The notes beneath the pieces were generated by a model. It saw nothing but the letters and a program-made list of their open reading frames with translations. It searched no databases and was not told the DNA's origin. A program made the translations under genes and the position numbers. Shown piece by piece: positions 1 to 6,701 of a stretch of 11,394 nt of DNA. Numbering within the stretch: the stretch's first letter is position 1; each line of letters opens with the position of its first letter. The stretch comes from an uncultured Bacilli bacterium (GTDB lineage: Bacteria; Bacillota_I; Bacilli_A; RF39; UBA660). The stretch is from positions 1-11,394 of the forward strand of contig CANRCL010000030.1 of the NCBI GenBank assembly GCA_947629115.1, in the 5' to 3' direction.

Positions 1-10
1 CGTCTTAAGT

Positions 11-42
11 ATAATATATTTTTTCTTCTATTGATATATTAT
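11..42. repeat. AT-only inverted repeat in the leader left of the window's first promoter
   Basis: A 9-base arm at 11-19 is perfectly complementary to 34-42, with a 14-base loop. It would lie in the untranslated leader of the transcript started by the promoter at 90-116. All stem pairs are A-T, so stability is low. On the plus strand it is followed by a short T run, so it could be a weak terminator for a gene beyond the left edge. I see no ATG on the minus strand between 1 and 95 and no supportable gene in 1-187. Confidence 0.3.
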
Positions 43-89
43 TTTTATCACTTTATATTTACTTGACACTCTCTACCTTTATAAGATTA

Positions 90-116
90 ATTATAATTAC
101 CCCCCCCGAAAATCAA
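90..116 (-). promoter_or_regulatory. Poly-G promoter pointing out of the left edge
   Basis: On the minus strand a -35-like TTGATT (116-111) is followed by a 15-base spacer and a perfect TATAAT (95-90). Eight of the spacer bases are an unbroken G run. A 15-base spacer is two short of the 17-base optimum, so this allele may be weak or off. The sequence after the -10 contains AAGGTAGAGAG, which resembles the leader of the gene at 7454-8686. The two promoters therefore look homologous. The gene served is outside the window. Confidence 0.5.
100..107. repeat. Homopolymer tract C8 (G8 on the minus strand)
   Basis: Eight consecutive C on the plus strand in otherwise very AT-rich DNA, lying inside the spacer of the leftward promoter. 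A second tract of the same length sits in the equivalent position at 8727-8734. Such runs are typical slipped-strand mispairing sites. Confidence 0.9.
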
Positions 117-160
117 GAGGTTTTCTTTAATTTCTTTATTATTTGACAAAATTTGACAAC

Positions 161-184
161 AAAAAAGAAGTAATTCCTACTTCC
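161..184 (-). terminator. Rho-independent terminator of the glycosyltransferase-to-metallopeptidase operon
   Basis: On the minus strand, just after the metallopeptidase stop, GAAGTA (183-178) pairs with TACTTC (172-167) across a five-base loop and is followed by six T (166-161). It closes the four-gene minus-strand operon. Confidence 0.65.
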
Positions 185-187
185 TAA

Positions 188-865
188 TTAATATCTTAAT
201 TTCTTTCTTCTGGCTTTATAATCTGGAATGGCTGCTTCTACTATACTCCAAAAATTCTTACTATGATTGCCCTCATAAAAATGAGCCATTTCATGAATAA
301 TTACATAATCTATTAAAGGTATTTCTTTTTTTAAAAGTTCACTATTTAAAGTAATTATTTTATCTTTTGTATTACAAACACCCCATCTAGTACGCATTTT
401 TCTAATTCTTAATCTAAATTCTGGTAAAGAAACAAAACATTTTTTACAAATATCTATTTCTTCATTAAATACTCTTTCACATTCTTTTTGATAAAATTTC
501 TCTAAAGTTTTTTCATCTTGACAAGTAATATGATTATCTTCTATTTCTAATTTTTTAACTCGATTATCAAATGTCACATCATAAGGTTTACCTAAATACC
601 AAAAAGATTTATTTCTTTCACTTTTTTCTAAAGCATCTTCATACATTTTTAATATTGAACTAGAATTTTTAGTAATTAAATTTTTTATTTCATTATCAGT
701 TATAAATTTGGGTGCAGTTATAATTAAAGTACAATTTTCATCAAAACGAAAATAAAGATTTTTATTATCTTTTCTAATTACTTCATATTCTATAATATAA
801 TCATTTAACTTAAACTTCATAACATCACAACATTCTTTTTTATATCTACTTATTAATTTTATCAT
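188..865 (-). CDS. YgjP/SprT-like zinc metallopeptidase (DUF45 family)
   Basis: Predicted cytoplasmic zinc-dependent protease or peptidase of the YgjP-like family; its substrate is unknown. The zinc motif HEMAH is at residues 191-195 and is followed by the family-typical NHSxxFW (200-206), whose histidine 201 should be the third ligand and glutamate 192 the catalytic base. The preceding RxMxTRWGVC...ITLN block (155-174) is also characteristic of the family. There is no signal peptide or membrane segment. The ATG at 865 lies 8 bases after the upstream stop and suits translational coupling. The internal ATG at 820 (MKFKLNDYIIEYEV) fits the usual family N-terminus better, and neither start has a strong Shine-Dalgarno. 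It is the last gene of the operon with the glycosyltransferase, transketolase-like and SirA-like genes. The family call is confident; the physiological role is not known. Confidence 0.85.
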   Translation of the reverse strand: MIKLISRYKKECCDVMKFKLNDYIIEYEVIRKDNKNLYFRFDENCTLIITAPKFITDNEIKNLITKNSSSILKMYEDALEKSERNKSFWYLGKPYDVTFDNRVKKLEIEDNHITCQDEKTLEKFYQKECERVFNEEIDICKKCFVSLPEFRLRIRKMRTRWGVCNTKDKIITLNSELLKKEIPLIDYVIIHEMAHFYEGNHSKNFWSIVEAAIPDYKARRKKLRY

Positions 866-873
866 AAATTTAT

Positions 874-1290
874 TTATCTCACAAACTCATTTAACCAAAA
901 ATAATCTTTATTTTGAAAATCACACACAAATAAATTATCAGTCATAAGATAATTTATAAGTAAAGCCGGATTAATTGTATCAGTTTTAAGAAGCATATGT
1001 GTTCGAAAAACTTTTAAAGTACTATTTTCTGGTTTATATTTATTATTTAGATAATGGATATTATCTTTAAAAGTATAATAACGATTATCTTTAAATAAAT
1101 TATTTATTCTTTTATTTAAGTAATTAATATCTAAAGTATCAAATAAATTATAATAAAGTTTATTAGAAACTCCCATATTAAAATTATCTAAATAATATAA
1201 ACTATCTATTGTATGATATAGATTATAGGGAGTTTCTTTAGTTAGAATAGTTAATTCTCTTTTTATTTTAAAAATATAAAAGGTTCGCAT
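874..1290 (-). CDS. sirA: SirA-like protein (sporulation inhibitor of replication family)
   Basis: A 138-residue soluble protein resembling Bacillus subtilis SirA (YneE, about 148 residues), which binds DnaA domain I and blocks replication initiation when sporulation begins. The similarity, recalled rather than computed, is at both ends. The N-terminal FYIFKIKREL corresponds to the YYTYLIKEEF-type start of SirA, and the C-terminal FVCDFQNKDYFWLNEF to its FDFNSKRYGWLNPV-type end. The middle is diverged and rich in Asn, Tyr and Leu. Position supports the call: in B. subtilis sirA directly follows tkt in the lexA-yneA-tkt cluster, and here it directly follows the transketolase-like gene (63-base gap). 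The start at 1290 has AGGTGA six bases upstream. No sporulation gene is visible here, so the present role may be general control of DnaA. Confidence is moderate because conservation is patchy. Confidence 0.6.
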   Translation of the reverse strand: MRTFYIFKIKRELTILTKETPYNLYHTIDSLYYLDNFNMGVSNKLYYNLFDTLDINYLNKRINNLFKDNRYYTFKDNIHYLNNKYKPENSTLKVFRTHMLLKTDTINPALLINYLMTDNLFVCDFQNKDYFWLNEFVR

Positions 1291-1353
1291 TTATATCACC
1301 TAATTAGATTATATAAAATTACCTTTTATTATTTTGTTTTATTTTGTCGAACA

Positions 1354-3306
1354 TTAATTATTTTTTAATATTTCTACTATTCTAGTTTTAATCGCATCTA
1401 AATCTAAATTATAACGACTTAATAATTCTTGTTTAGTTCCTGATTCCGTATATGTATCAAGTCCTATTATATAGTCTTTACCACTAGCATAGCGATACCA
1501 AGATAAACTACTACCAAATTCTAAAGTAAAGGTTTTAACTTCTTTAGGTAATAACATATTTTGATAACGGTCAGTTTGTATATTAAATAATTCTTGACTT
1601 GGCATAGTTACAACTCGTAAATCTAAACCATAATTTTTTAAATCTTCAGCAACTTTTAAAGCCGTTTTAACTTCTTCACCACTGGCAATTATAATAGCAT
1701 CTAATCTTTCTAATTCTTTTCGAACTCGATAAGCCCCAGCCATAACATATTTATAATTAGTACCTATTTCTTTTTTTACTATTTCATCACCAATAACTAC
1801 CGCTAGAGGTTTTCTTGTGTTTGCCAAAATATCATAAGTTCCTATTACTTCATTAATATCTGCTGGTCTTATTGTAATTAAATTAGGGACCATTCTTAAA
1901 GTATTTAGTTCTATTACCGAAGCATTACCATTATCTTCATAAGTATTTAAAAAACTATCTTGAGTAAAGAAATAATTAATATCTAAATTATTGTAGGCTC
2001 CTAATTTTAGGAAAGGTAAAAGATTAGACGCCGTAATTAAAGGGGCTGATACAATAACTTTAAAACCTAAAGAGGCTAAACCAGAAGCAATACCTCCTAA
2101 GGCTAAAGGGCGATTACCTAAATTAATATTTCTTTCAGTAGGACTATCTTTATGCATAAATCCTGATTTAGTTATTTTCATTTTGGTATTGATAAAATTA
2201 TCATTAGATAAACTTAAAATAAAAGGACTTTTACTAGCAAATAAATTAAATATTTTCATATTACTAATACTTAATTCTTCTTCATAATTATCATTTATTT
2301 TAATATTATCAGGAACAAAATTAATATTTAAAGTTTTCTTTTCTAAAAAATTAATAATTTTTTTTAATTTTAAATCTTTTAAACTTTCTTCTTTAACTTC
2401 TTGCCATTTAGTTAAAACTTTTTCCATTTTTTTATCAATTAATTTTCTAATTTCACTATATATTTCTTCAGGTACTTCAAAAGTAGTATTTATTTTTAAC
2501 TCTTCTTTTAATTTAGTAAATTCTTCTTCTTTTAATGGCTTATTATATTTAACTTCTATTTCATCTTTATTATTTAACTTTAAAAATAGAATAGTTGGTT
2601 TTTTACTAATTTTCGCATCTTCAATGGCTCCATCAATAGCACTTTGATTAGTAATATTTAACTCTTCAACATTATAATTTAATTCTTCATATAATAAAGA
2701 TAGTTTTTGATGAGCAACTTCTTCCATGGCTTCATCTTTGGCTTCTTTATTTCTAATAACAATATAAATCATTTTATTTAAGTTTTCTTTACCTACATAA
2801 CTTAATGTTTCTAGGGCTTCTCCACTCATTAAATCACTTTCAAGGCAAACACAAAAAGTATGAAAGTTAACGAGTTCACATTTAGGGACTTCAATTTTTA
2901 CTAAAGACTCTAAATAACGTTCACCAAGAGCAATACCTGCTGATGTAGATATAACATCACTACTATTTAAACTGCCAATATTTATACCGGGAGTTTTATT
3001 ACTAGCATTTCCTTTACATAAAGAATCTAACTTTTTAAAATCCTTTAAATTATCCATTGAAATTTCTTTAGTAAATAAGTGCATAACACTATAAAATAAA
3101 GGTAAAAAAGGATTACTAACTATTAATCTATCCCGATTTAACCAATTATTATCTTCTGGATTAAAGTTAAGATGTCTTAACATTAAAGAATAAAATAACG
3201 CTGCACTGTTAAGGGTAAGAGATACATCTCCACTACCCGCTTCATTTATCATATCTAAACTTAATATTTTTAAATTATCGACCACACTATTATCAAACTT
3301 ACTCAT
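1354..3306 (-). CDS. Transketolase-fold protein lacking the catalytic residues (probable pseudoenzyme)
   Basis: A full-length (650-residue) homologue of transketolase (usually about 660 residues), which transfers two-carbon units in the pentose phosphate pathway using thiamine diphosphate. All three domains can be followed: NLKILSLDMINEAGSG (13-28), NWLNRDRLIVSN (56-67), NLITIRPADINE (477-488), and the C-terminal ASGEEV and MPSQELF blocks (numbering from the ATG at 3312). The catalytic positions are replaced. SGHPG is SGDVS (27-31), SAGHGS has no His (66-71), TPGHP is TPGIN (107-111), the GDG cofactor motif is LES (157-159), the activating Glu in VREHAM is Pro402 in NRPLAL, THDS is TQDS (450-453), and GEDGPTH has lost its His. 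The frame is intact. The start is set at 3306 because AAGGA sits 8 bases upstream, against 2 for the ATG at 3312. The gene lies 15 bases after the glycosyltransferase. Enzymatic activity is unlikely. Confidence 0.85.
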   Translation of the reverse strand: MSKFDNSVVDNLKILSLDMINEAGSGDVSLTLNSAALFYSLMLRHLNFNPEDNNWLNRDRLIVSNPFLPLFYSVMHLFTKEISMDNLKDFKKLDSLCKGNASNKTPGINIGSLNSSDVISTSAGIALGERYLESLVKIEVPKCELVNFHTFCVCLESDLMSGEALETLSYVGKENLNKMIYIVIRNKEAKDEAMEEVAHQKLSLLYEELNYNVEELNITNQSAIDGAIEDAKISKKPTILFLKLNNKDEIEVKYNKPLKEEEFTKLKEELKINTTFEVPEEIYSEIRKLIDKKMEKVLTKWQEVKEESLKDLKLKKIINFLEKKTLNINFVPDNIKINDNYEEELSISNMKIFNLFASKSPFILSLSNDNFINTKMKITKSGFMHKDSPTERNINLGNRPLALGGIASGLASLGFKVIVSAPLITASNLLPFLKLGAYNNLDINYFFTQDSFLNTYEDNGNASVIELNTLRMVPNLITIRPADINEVIGTYDILANTRKPLAVVIGDEIVKKEIGTNYKYVMAGAYRVRKELERLDAIIIASGEEVKTALKVAEDLKNYGLDLRVVTMPSQELFNIQTDRYQNMLLPKEVKTFTLEFGSSLSWYRYASGKDYIIGLDTYTESGTKQELLSRYNLDLDAIKTRIVEILKNN

Positions 3307-3321
3307 AATCATATTCCTTCT

Positions 3322-4452
3322 TTATATGTGATTAATTAAATTATTAATTTTTTCCACTGATTTATTATTATCTAATTTACTTAATTGTTCTTGCATTTTC
3401 TTTATAATATTCGGATTATTATTTAACTTTAATAACCATTTTTTAAAGGTTCTTAAACCTTTAACTCGAATACCATATTTTTTTCTTACCATAAATTTAG
3501 CATTATATTTTTCTTGACCCCCTAAACCGGGCACTAATAACATAGGTACTCGCATTTCCATACATTCGGTAACCGTTGCACCTCCAGGTTTAGAAATTAC
3601 TAAATCACTTACTTTCATTAAATTTAAAACATCGTTAGAAAAACCTAAAACTAATATATTTTTAAGATGGTGTTTTTCGACATATTGCTGACATTTTTCT
3701 TTTAACTGAGTATTTTTACCACTTATAAAAATTATATACGCTTGAAGATTTAATTTAGCAATGACTTTAAAATAATCATAATAATACATATTTCCTAATG
3801 CTGAACCTCCAAAAAACAAATAAATAGGTTTATTATGGGGTAAAGAATATTTTTGGTAAATTTCATCTTTAGTATCTAAATTATTTAATACACTAATATT
3901 TAAAGGTAAACCAAAATCATATATTTTACTCGCTTTAATACCTTTTTGAATCAATTCTTCTTTAACTACTTTATTACCTACAATATAACCATCTTCATCA
4001 TTTTTATTGCGAATCCAAAATTCATGAGAACGATAGTCAGTAATTATTGTAAATAATTTACTTTTAATTATACCTAATTTATTATAATAAGTAATCATAT
4101 TACTACAAAAGAAATGCGTTGATATTGTAATATCGGGATTAAATTCACAAATAATCTTTCTTAATTCTAAATTATCATAACTTTTTTTAGCGGTAATATT
4201 ATTTGGTAAAGTAGCAATTTTATTATTCATTAATTCATAGATAACATCAAATAACTTTTCATGACGATGGGAACCAACCCATTTCCAAAGTTTAATACCC
4301 ATTTTGCCTAAAGTATTACCATATTCAGTCATATCAAAAAGCATAACTTCTATTTTATGATTGCGTTCTTTTAAATATTTTGCTACGTATTCTGCCATTG
4401 ATTTGTGACCTGCACCATATCTAGCATATATAACTAATACTTTTTTCTTCAT
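3322..4452 (-). CDS. GT28-type glycosyltransferase (MGDG synthase / UgtP-like)
   Basis: Probably transfers a sugar from a UDP-sugar to diacylglycerol to make membrane glycolipids, acting at the inner face of the membrane. It resembles the MGDG synthase/UgtP (YpfP) group, and 376 residues is the usual length. Visible landmarks are the N-terminal GAGH acceptor loop (13-16), ITDY (137-140), the GLP hinge (181-183), the FFGGSALG start of the C-terminal Rossmann domain (213-220), and the donor-binding SKPGGATVTE (287-296) followed by MLLVPGLGGQE (304-314). There is no membrane helix. The start at 4452 is supported by GAGGG nine bases upstream. It is the first gene of the operon continuing into the transketolase-like, SirA-like and metallopeptidase genes, and occupies the slot of yneB-ynzC in Bacillus. 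UDP-GlcNAc-type GT28 enzymes such as MurG are a less likely match. Confidence 0.8.
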   Translation of the reverse strand: MKKKVLVIYARYGAGHKSMAEYVAKYLKERNHKIEVMLFDMTEYGNTLGKMGIKLWKWVGSHRHEKLFDVIYELMNNKIATLPNNITAKKSYDNLELRKIICEFNPDITISTHFFCSNMITYYNKLGIIKSKLFTIITDYRSHEFWIRNKNDEDGYIVGNKVVKEELIQKGIKASKIYDFGLPLNISVLNNLDTKDEIYQKYSLPHNKPIYLFFGGSALGNMYYYDYFKVIAKLNLQAYIIFISGKNTQLKEKCQQYVEKHHLKNILVLGFSNDVLNLMKVSDLVISKPGGATVTECMEMRVPMLLVPGLGGQEKYNAKFMVRKKYGIRVKGLRTFKKWLLKLNNNPNIIKKMQEQLSKLDNNKSVEKINNLINHI

Positions 4453-4473
4453 TTTATTTTACCCTCATTTATT

Positions 4474-4502
4474 ATTATAAACGTTTTTAGAAAATAAAAC
4501 AA
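4474..4502 (-). promoter_or_regulatory. Promoter of the glycosyltransferase operon
   Basis: On the minus strand TTGTTT (4502-4497), a 17-base spacer and a perfect TATAAT (4479-4474), ending 21 bases before the glycosyltransferase ATG. It lies just downstream of the terminator of the small membrane-peptide gene, so the operon is expressed separately from that SOS gene. No LexA-like palindrome overlaps it. Confidence 0.65.
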
Positions 4503-4510
4503 TTAATTTG

Positions 4511-4545
4511 AAAAAAAATAAAAAAGACTTTTTAGTTAGTCTTTT
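4511..4545 (-). terminator. Terminator overlapping the 3' end of the small membrane-peptide gene
   Basis: On the minus strand AAAAGACT (4545-4538) pairs perfectly with AGTCTTTT (4529-4522) around an 8-base loop and is followed by a long T-rich run down to 4511. The upstream arm is part of the last codons, and the stop codon lies in the loop. The peptide gene is therefore a stand-alone transcription unit. Confidence 0.75.
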
Positions 4546-4678
4546 CGCTTAAAGTAATAGAATTATTACTTACATTGTCATTTAAACTAGACATTCTTGC
4601 ATTCAGGAGCAATACTCCAAAAATAATAACCGAATAAAATAAGATTATTACTCCTCCATTAATTAAACTTTTTTTCAT
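4532..4678 (-). CDS. LexA-controlled 48-residue single-pass membrane peptide (YneA/SosA-like by position)
   Basis: A 48-residue protein: a short basic N-terminus (MKKS), one hydrophobic helix at about residues 9-27 (GVIILFYSVIIFGVLLL core), and a polar, Ser/Asn-rich tail of about 20 residues ending SEKTN. The lysines before the helix suggest N-in, C-out orientation. The start at 4678 has AAGGAG seven bases upstream. The longer open frame starting at 4738 is ruled out because its first codons lie on and upstream of the promoter. The gene is divergent from lexA, with a LexA-like box inside its promoter spacer. This is the position and control of yneA (Bacillus) and sosA (Staphylococcus), SOS-induced membrane proteins that stop cell division. 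There is no LysM domain, so it is shorter than YneA, and no sequence homology can be claimed. The function (division inhibitor) is inferred from context. Confidence 0.7.
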   Translation of the reverse strand: MKKSLINGGVIILFYSVIIFGVLLLNARMSSLNDNVSNNSITLSEKTN

Positions 4679-4703
4679 TGTATCACTCCTTCTTTCTATA
4701 TTT

Positions 4704-4732
4704 ATTCTAACAGAAACATTTGTTTGTATCAA
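4704..4732 (-). promoter_or_regulatory. SOS-type promoter of the small membrane peptide
   Basis: On the minus strand TTGATA (4732-4727), a 17-base spacer and TAGAAT (4709-4704) preceded by TGT, an extended -10. Predicted transcription start is near 4697, giving a leader of about 19 bases with AAGGAG at 4691-4686. The spacer is almost wholly filled by the palindrome at 4713-4726, as expected for LexA repression by occlusion. Confidence 0.75.
4713..4726. promoter_or_regulatory. Putative LexA operator 1
   Basis: GAAACATTTGTTTG: a perfect AAAC-N4-GTTT inverted repeat, close to the Gram-positive LexA box (core GAAC-N4-GTTC, with AAAC/GTTT variants). It lies between the -35 and -10 of the small peptide promoter, within the lexA intergenic region. 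Confidence 0.65.
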
Positions 4733-4749
4733 GAACAAATTTAAAAATT

Positions 4750-4761
4750 AAACAATTGTTT
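4750..4761. promoter_or_regulatory. Putative LexA operator 2 (autoregulatory)
   Basis: AAACAATTGTTT is a perfect 12-base palindrome that overlaps the first two bases of the lexA -35 hexamer, so LexA bound here should block its own transcription. It shares the AAAC-N4-GTTT form with operator 1, with the two centres 36 bases apart. Confidence 0.65.
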
Positions 4762-4788
4762 GACATTTTTGACACATTATTGTAAAAT
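4760..4788 (+). promoter_or_regulatory. lexA promoter
   Basis: TTGACA (4760-4765), a 17-base spacer and TAAAAT (4783-4788). The expected transcription start is near 4795, the first base of AGGAGG (4795-4800). The mRNA would therefore begin essentially at its Shine-Dalgarno, with a leader of about 11 bases before the ATG at 4806. Confidence 0.75.
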
Positions 4789-4805
4789 GAATTTAGGAGG
4801 ATGTT

Positions 4806-5429
4806 ATGAAAACTAAAGAATTAACTAAAAGACAAAATGATGTTTTAGATTACATTAAAAAATATAGTGCTCGTCATGGTTATCCACCAGCAATTAGAGA
4901 AATATGTAAAGGAGTTGGCTTATCTAGTCCCGCAACAGTATTTGTTCATTTAAAGAATTTAGAGCAATTAGGATTAATTAAAACAACTAGCAATAAATTT
5001 AGAACTATTGAGGTATTATGTGAAAACGAATATATTGAAACCAATGAAGAAGTTGTTAAAGTACCTTTACTAGGTAAAATAACCGCCGGCTCACCTATAA
5101 CAGCAATTGAACAACCCAATGAATTTTTTGATATTCCGGCTTCTTTAATTCCTGCAACTGCTACTGTTTTTACTCTTCATGTTAGTGGTGAAAGTATGAT
5201 AAATGCTGGTATTTACGATGGTGATTATGTAATAGTTAAAAAACAAAATACTGCTAAAAATGGAGATATAGTTGTTGCTATGACGATGGAAAATGAAGCC
5301 ACGATAAAAAGATTTTATAAAGAAAATGGGCATATTAGATTACAACCCGAAAATGATACTATGGAGCCAATTATTTTAGACAATTGTGTAATACTTGGTA
5401 TTGCAATTGGATTATATCGGAAATTTTAA
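4806..5429 (+). CDS. lexA: LexA repressor, SOS regulator
   Basis: Transcriptional repressor of the SOS response that cleaves itself when activated RecA filaments form on damaged DNA. The N-terminal winged helix-turn-helix (about 1-70; LTKRQNDVLDYI, the recognition region LSSPATVFVHLKNLEQLG) is followed by the S24 self-protease domain. The cleavage bond is Ala94-Gly95 in GKITAGSP, the nucleophile Ser130 lies in SGESM, and the general-base Lys168 in ATIKRF; all are present. At 207 residues it has normal length. The start at 4806 has AGGAGG five bases upstream. It is the only plus-strand gene here and diverges from the small membrane peptide, with two AAAC-N4-GTTT palindromes between them, implying autorepression and co-regulation of both genes. 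The gene ends in a bidirectional terminator. Confidence 0.97.
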   Translation: MKTKELTKRQNDVLDYIKKYSARHGYPPAIREICKGVGLSSPATVFVHLKNLEQLGLIKTTSNKFRTIEVLCENEYIETNEEVVKVPLLGKITAGSPITAIEQPNEFFDIPASLIPATATVFTLHVSGESMINAGIYDGDYVIVKKQNTAKNGDIVVAMTMENEATIKRFYKENGHIRLQPENDTMEPIILDNCVILGIAIGLYRKF

Positions 5430-5459
5430 AAAGATATCAGCAAATTGATATCTTTTTTT
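5428..5459. terminator. Bidirectional terminator between lexA and mtaB
   Basis: AAAAAGATATC (5428-5438) pairs with GATATCTTTTT (5447-5457) across an 8-base loop. A run of T follows on the plus strand and another follows on the minus strand, so one hairpin serves the convergent lexA and mtaB genes. It overlaps the last bases of both. Confidence 0.85.
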
Positions 5460-6690
5460 ATTTATAAACAACTTCATATATTTTATTACGTTCTAATTTT
5501 TTAGGAATTACTACTCTTAAATAATTAGTAGTATGACCAATACTTTCATTATCTTTAACTTCTTCAATTAAAACTTTTACTTTTTTATTTACAAATTTAG
5601 CACTATATTCTTTTTCTAAATAATCTGATAGTTCTAATAATTTATGAACTCGATTTGTTTTTTCAGTACTTGATACTTCTTTTAAACGACAAGAAGCCGT
5701 TCCATTTCTCTTGGAATATGGAAAAACGTGTATTTTACTAAATTGTAATTTTTTAGCATTCTCATATGTTTTTAAAAACATTTCTTCGGTTTCTTCCGGA
5801 AAACCAACAATAATATCCGTAGTAATAGAAATATCGGGACTAGCCTTTCTTATTTCTTTTATTTTATTAAAGAAGTAATTCAAATCATATTTGCGATTCA
5901 TTAATTTTAATACTTCATCACTACCCGCTTGTAATGGAATATGTAAATGATTACAAAATTTAGGATTAGTCTTTAACATATTTATAAATTTATCATTTAA
6001 TTCTGTTATTTCGACACTAGATAGGCGAATTCTTTCTAAGCCCTCAATTTCTGAAAGACGATTAATTACATCAACTAAATCTTTACCATCATAATTATAA
6101 GAGCCAGTATGAATGCCTGTTAAAACGATTTCTTTATGATTAGATGCAACTAAATTTTCCGCTTCTTCAATTATTTTAGCATATTCTTTACTCCTACATT
6201 TACCACGCATAAAAGGAATTATACAATAAGAGCAAAAATTATCACAACCATCTTGAATTTTAATAAATGCTCTAGTATGGTCGAAATCATTTATTTCCAT
6301 ATTTTCAAAACCTAAATCTCTATTAGGATTATAATAACAATAAGGTTCTTGATTTTTTAAATAATCTCTTATTATTTCTGCAAGTTCACTTTTCTTTTGA
6401 TTACCAAGTAAGATATTAATATTCATATTTTGATATTCTGCAAAATTATTTTGCACACTACAACCAACCACTACTAAAATACTATTAGGATTTTCTCTTC
6501 TTACTCTTCTTACAAACTTTTTACATTTACTATCGGCTGTATTAGTGACTGTACAAGTATTAATTATAATAATATCAGCATCAGTCATTTTATCTACACA
6601 AAGAAAGTCACTGGCAATTAGTGACTGTTTTATAAAATTAGATTCATAAGAATTGACTTTGCAACCAAATGTTTCAATATAAAATTTCAT
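5458..6690 (-). CDS. mtaB: tRNA threonylcarbamoyladenosine (t6A37) methylthiotransferase MtaB
   Basis: Radical-SAM enzyme that adds a methylthio group to C2 of t6A at position 37 of ANN-decoding tRNAs, giving ms2t6A. The 410-residue protein has the expected three parts. The N-terminal UPF0004 domain has cluster cysteines 10 (TFGCKVN), 46 (NTCTVT) and 77 (VGCSVQ). The radical-SAM domain has the CxxxCxxC motif at 149-156 (GCDNFCSYC). A C-terminal TRAM-like RNA-binding segment covers about 345-408. The TFGCKVN start and the absence of MiaB-type features favour MtaB over MiaB or RimO. The ATG at 6690 follows GGGTGG closely. It lies 11 bases after the acidic membrane-protein gene and is probably co-transcribed with it. 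Confidence 0.9.
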   Translation of the reverse strand: MKFYIETFGCKVNSYESNFIKQSLIASDFLCVDKMTDADIIIINTCTVTNTADSKCKKFVRRVRRENPNSILVVVGCSVQNNFAEYQNMNINILLGNQKKSELAEIIRDYLKNQEPYCYYNPNRDLGFENMEINDFDHTRAFIKIQDGCDNFCSYCIIPFMRGKCRSKEYAKIIEEAENLVASNHKEIVLTGIHTGSYNYDGKDLVDVINRLSEIEGLERIRLSSVEITELNDKFINMLKTNPKFCNHLHIPLQAGSDEVLKLMNRKYDLNYFFNKIKEIRKASPDISITTDIIVGFPEETEEMFLKTYENAKKLQFSKIHVFPYSKRNGTASCRLKEVSSTEKTNRVHKLLELSDYLEKEYSAKFVNKKVKVLIEEVKDNESIGHTTNYLRVVIPKKLERNKIYEVVYK

Positions 6691-6701
6691 ATAACCACCC
6701 T

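Noticed and set aside
100..107. C8 tracts dismissed as assembly noise
   Set aside because: Exact length may be uncertain, but two tracts of equal length with matching promoter flanks argue against a pure artefact, so I kept them as findings.
1291..1353. Separate promoter for the SirA-like gene
   Set aside because: A TATAAT is present in the gap but no acceptable -35 lies at 16-18 bases, and spacing fits an operon with the transketolase-like gene.
4679..4738. N-terminal 20-codon extension of the small membrane peptide (ATG at 4738)
   Set aside because: The -35 (4727-4732), LexA-like box and -10 (4704-4709) lie within this stretch, so it is not transcribed as coding sequence, and the ATG at 4678 has a proper AAGGAG.
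5145..5333. Minus-strand open frame inside lexA
   Set aside because: It lies wholly within the well-supported LexA protease domain and encodes no recognisable protein; it has no ribosome site I could see.
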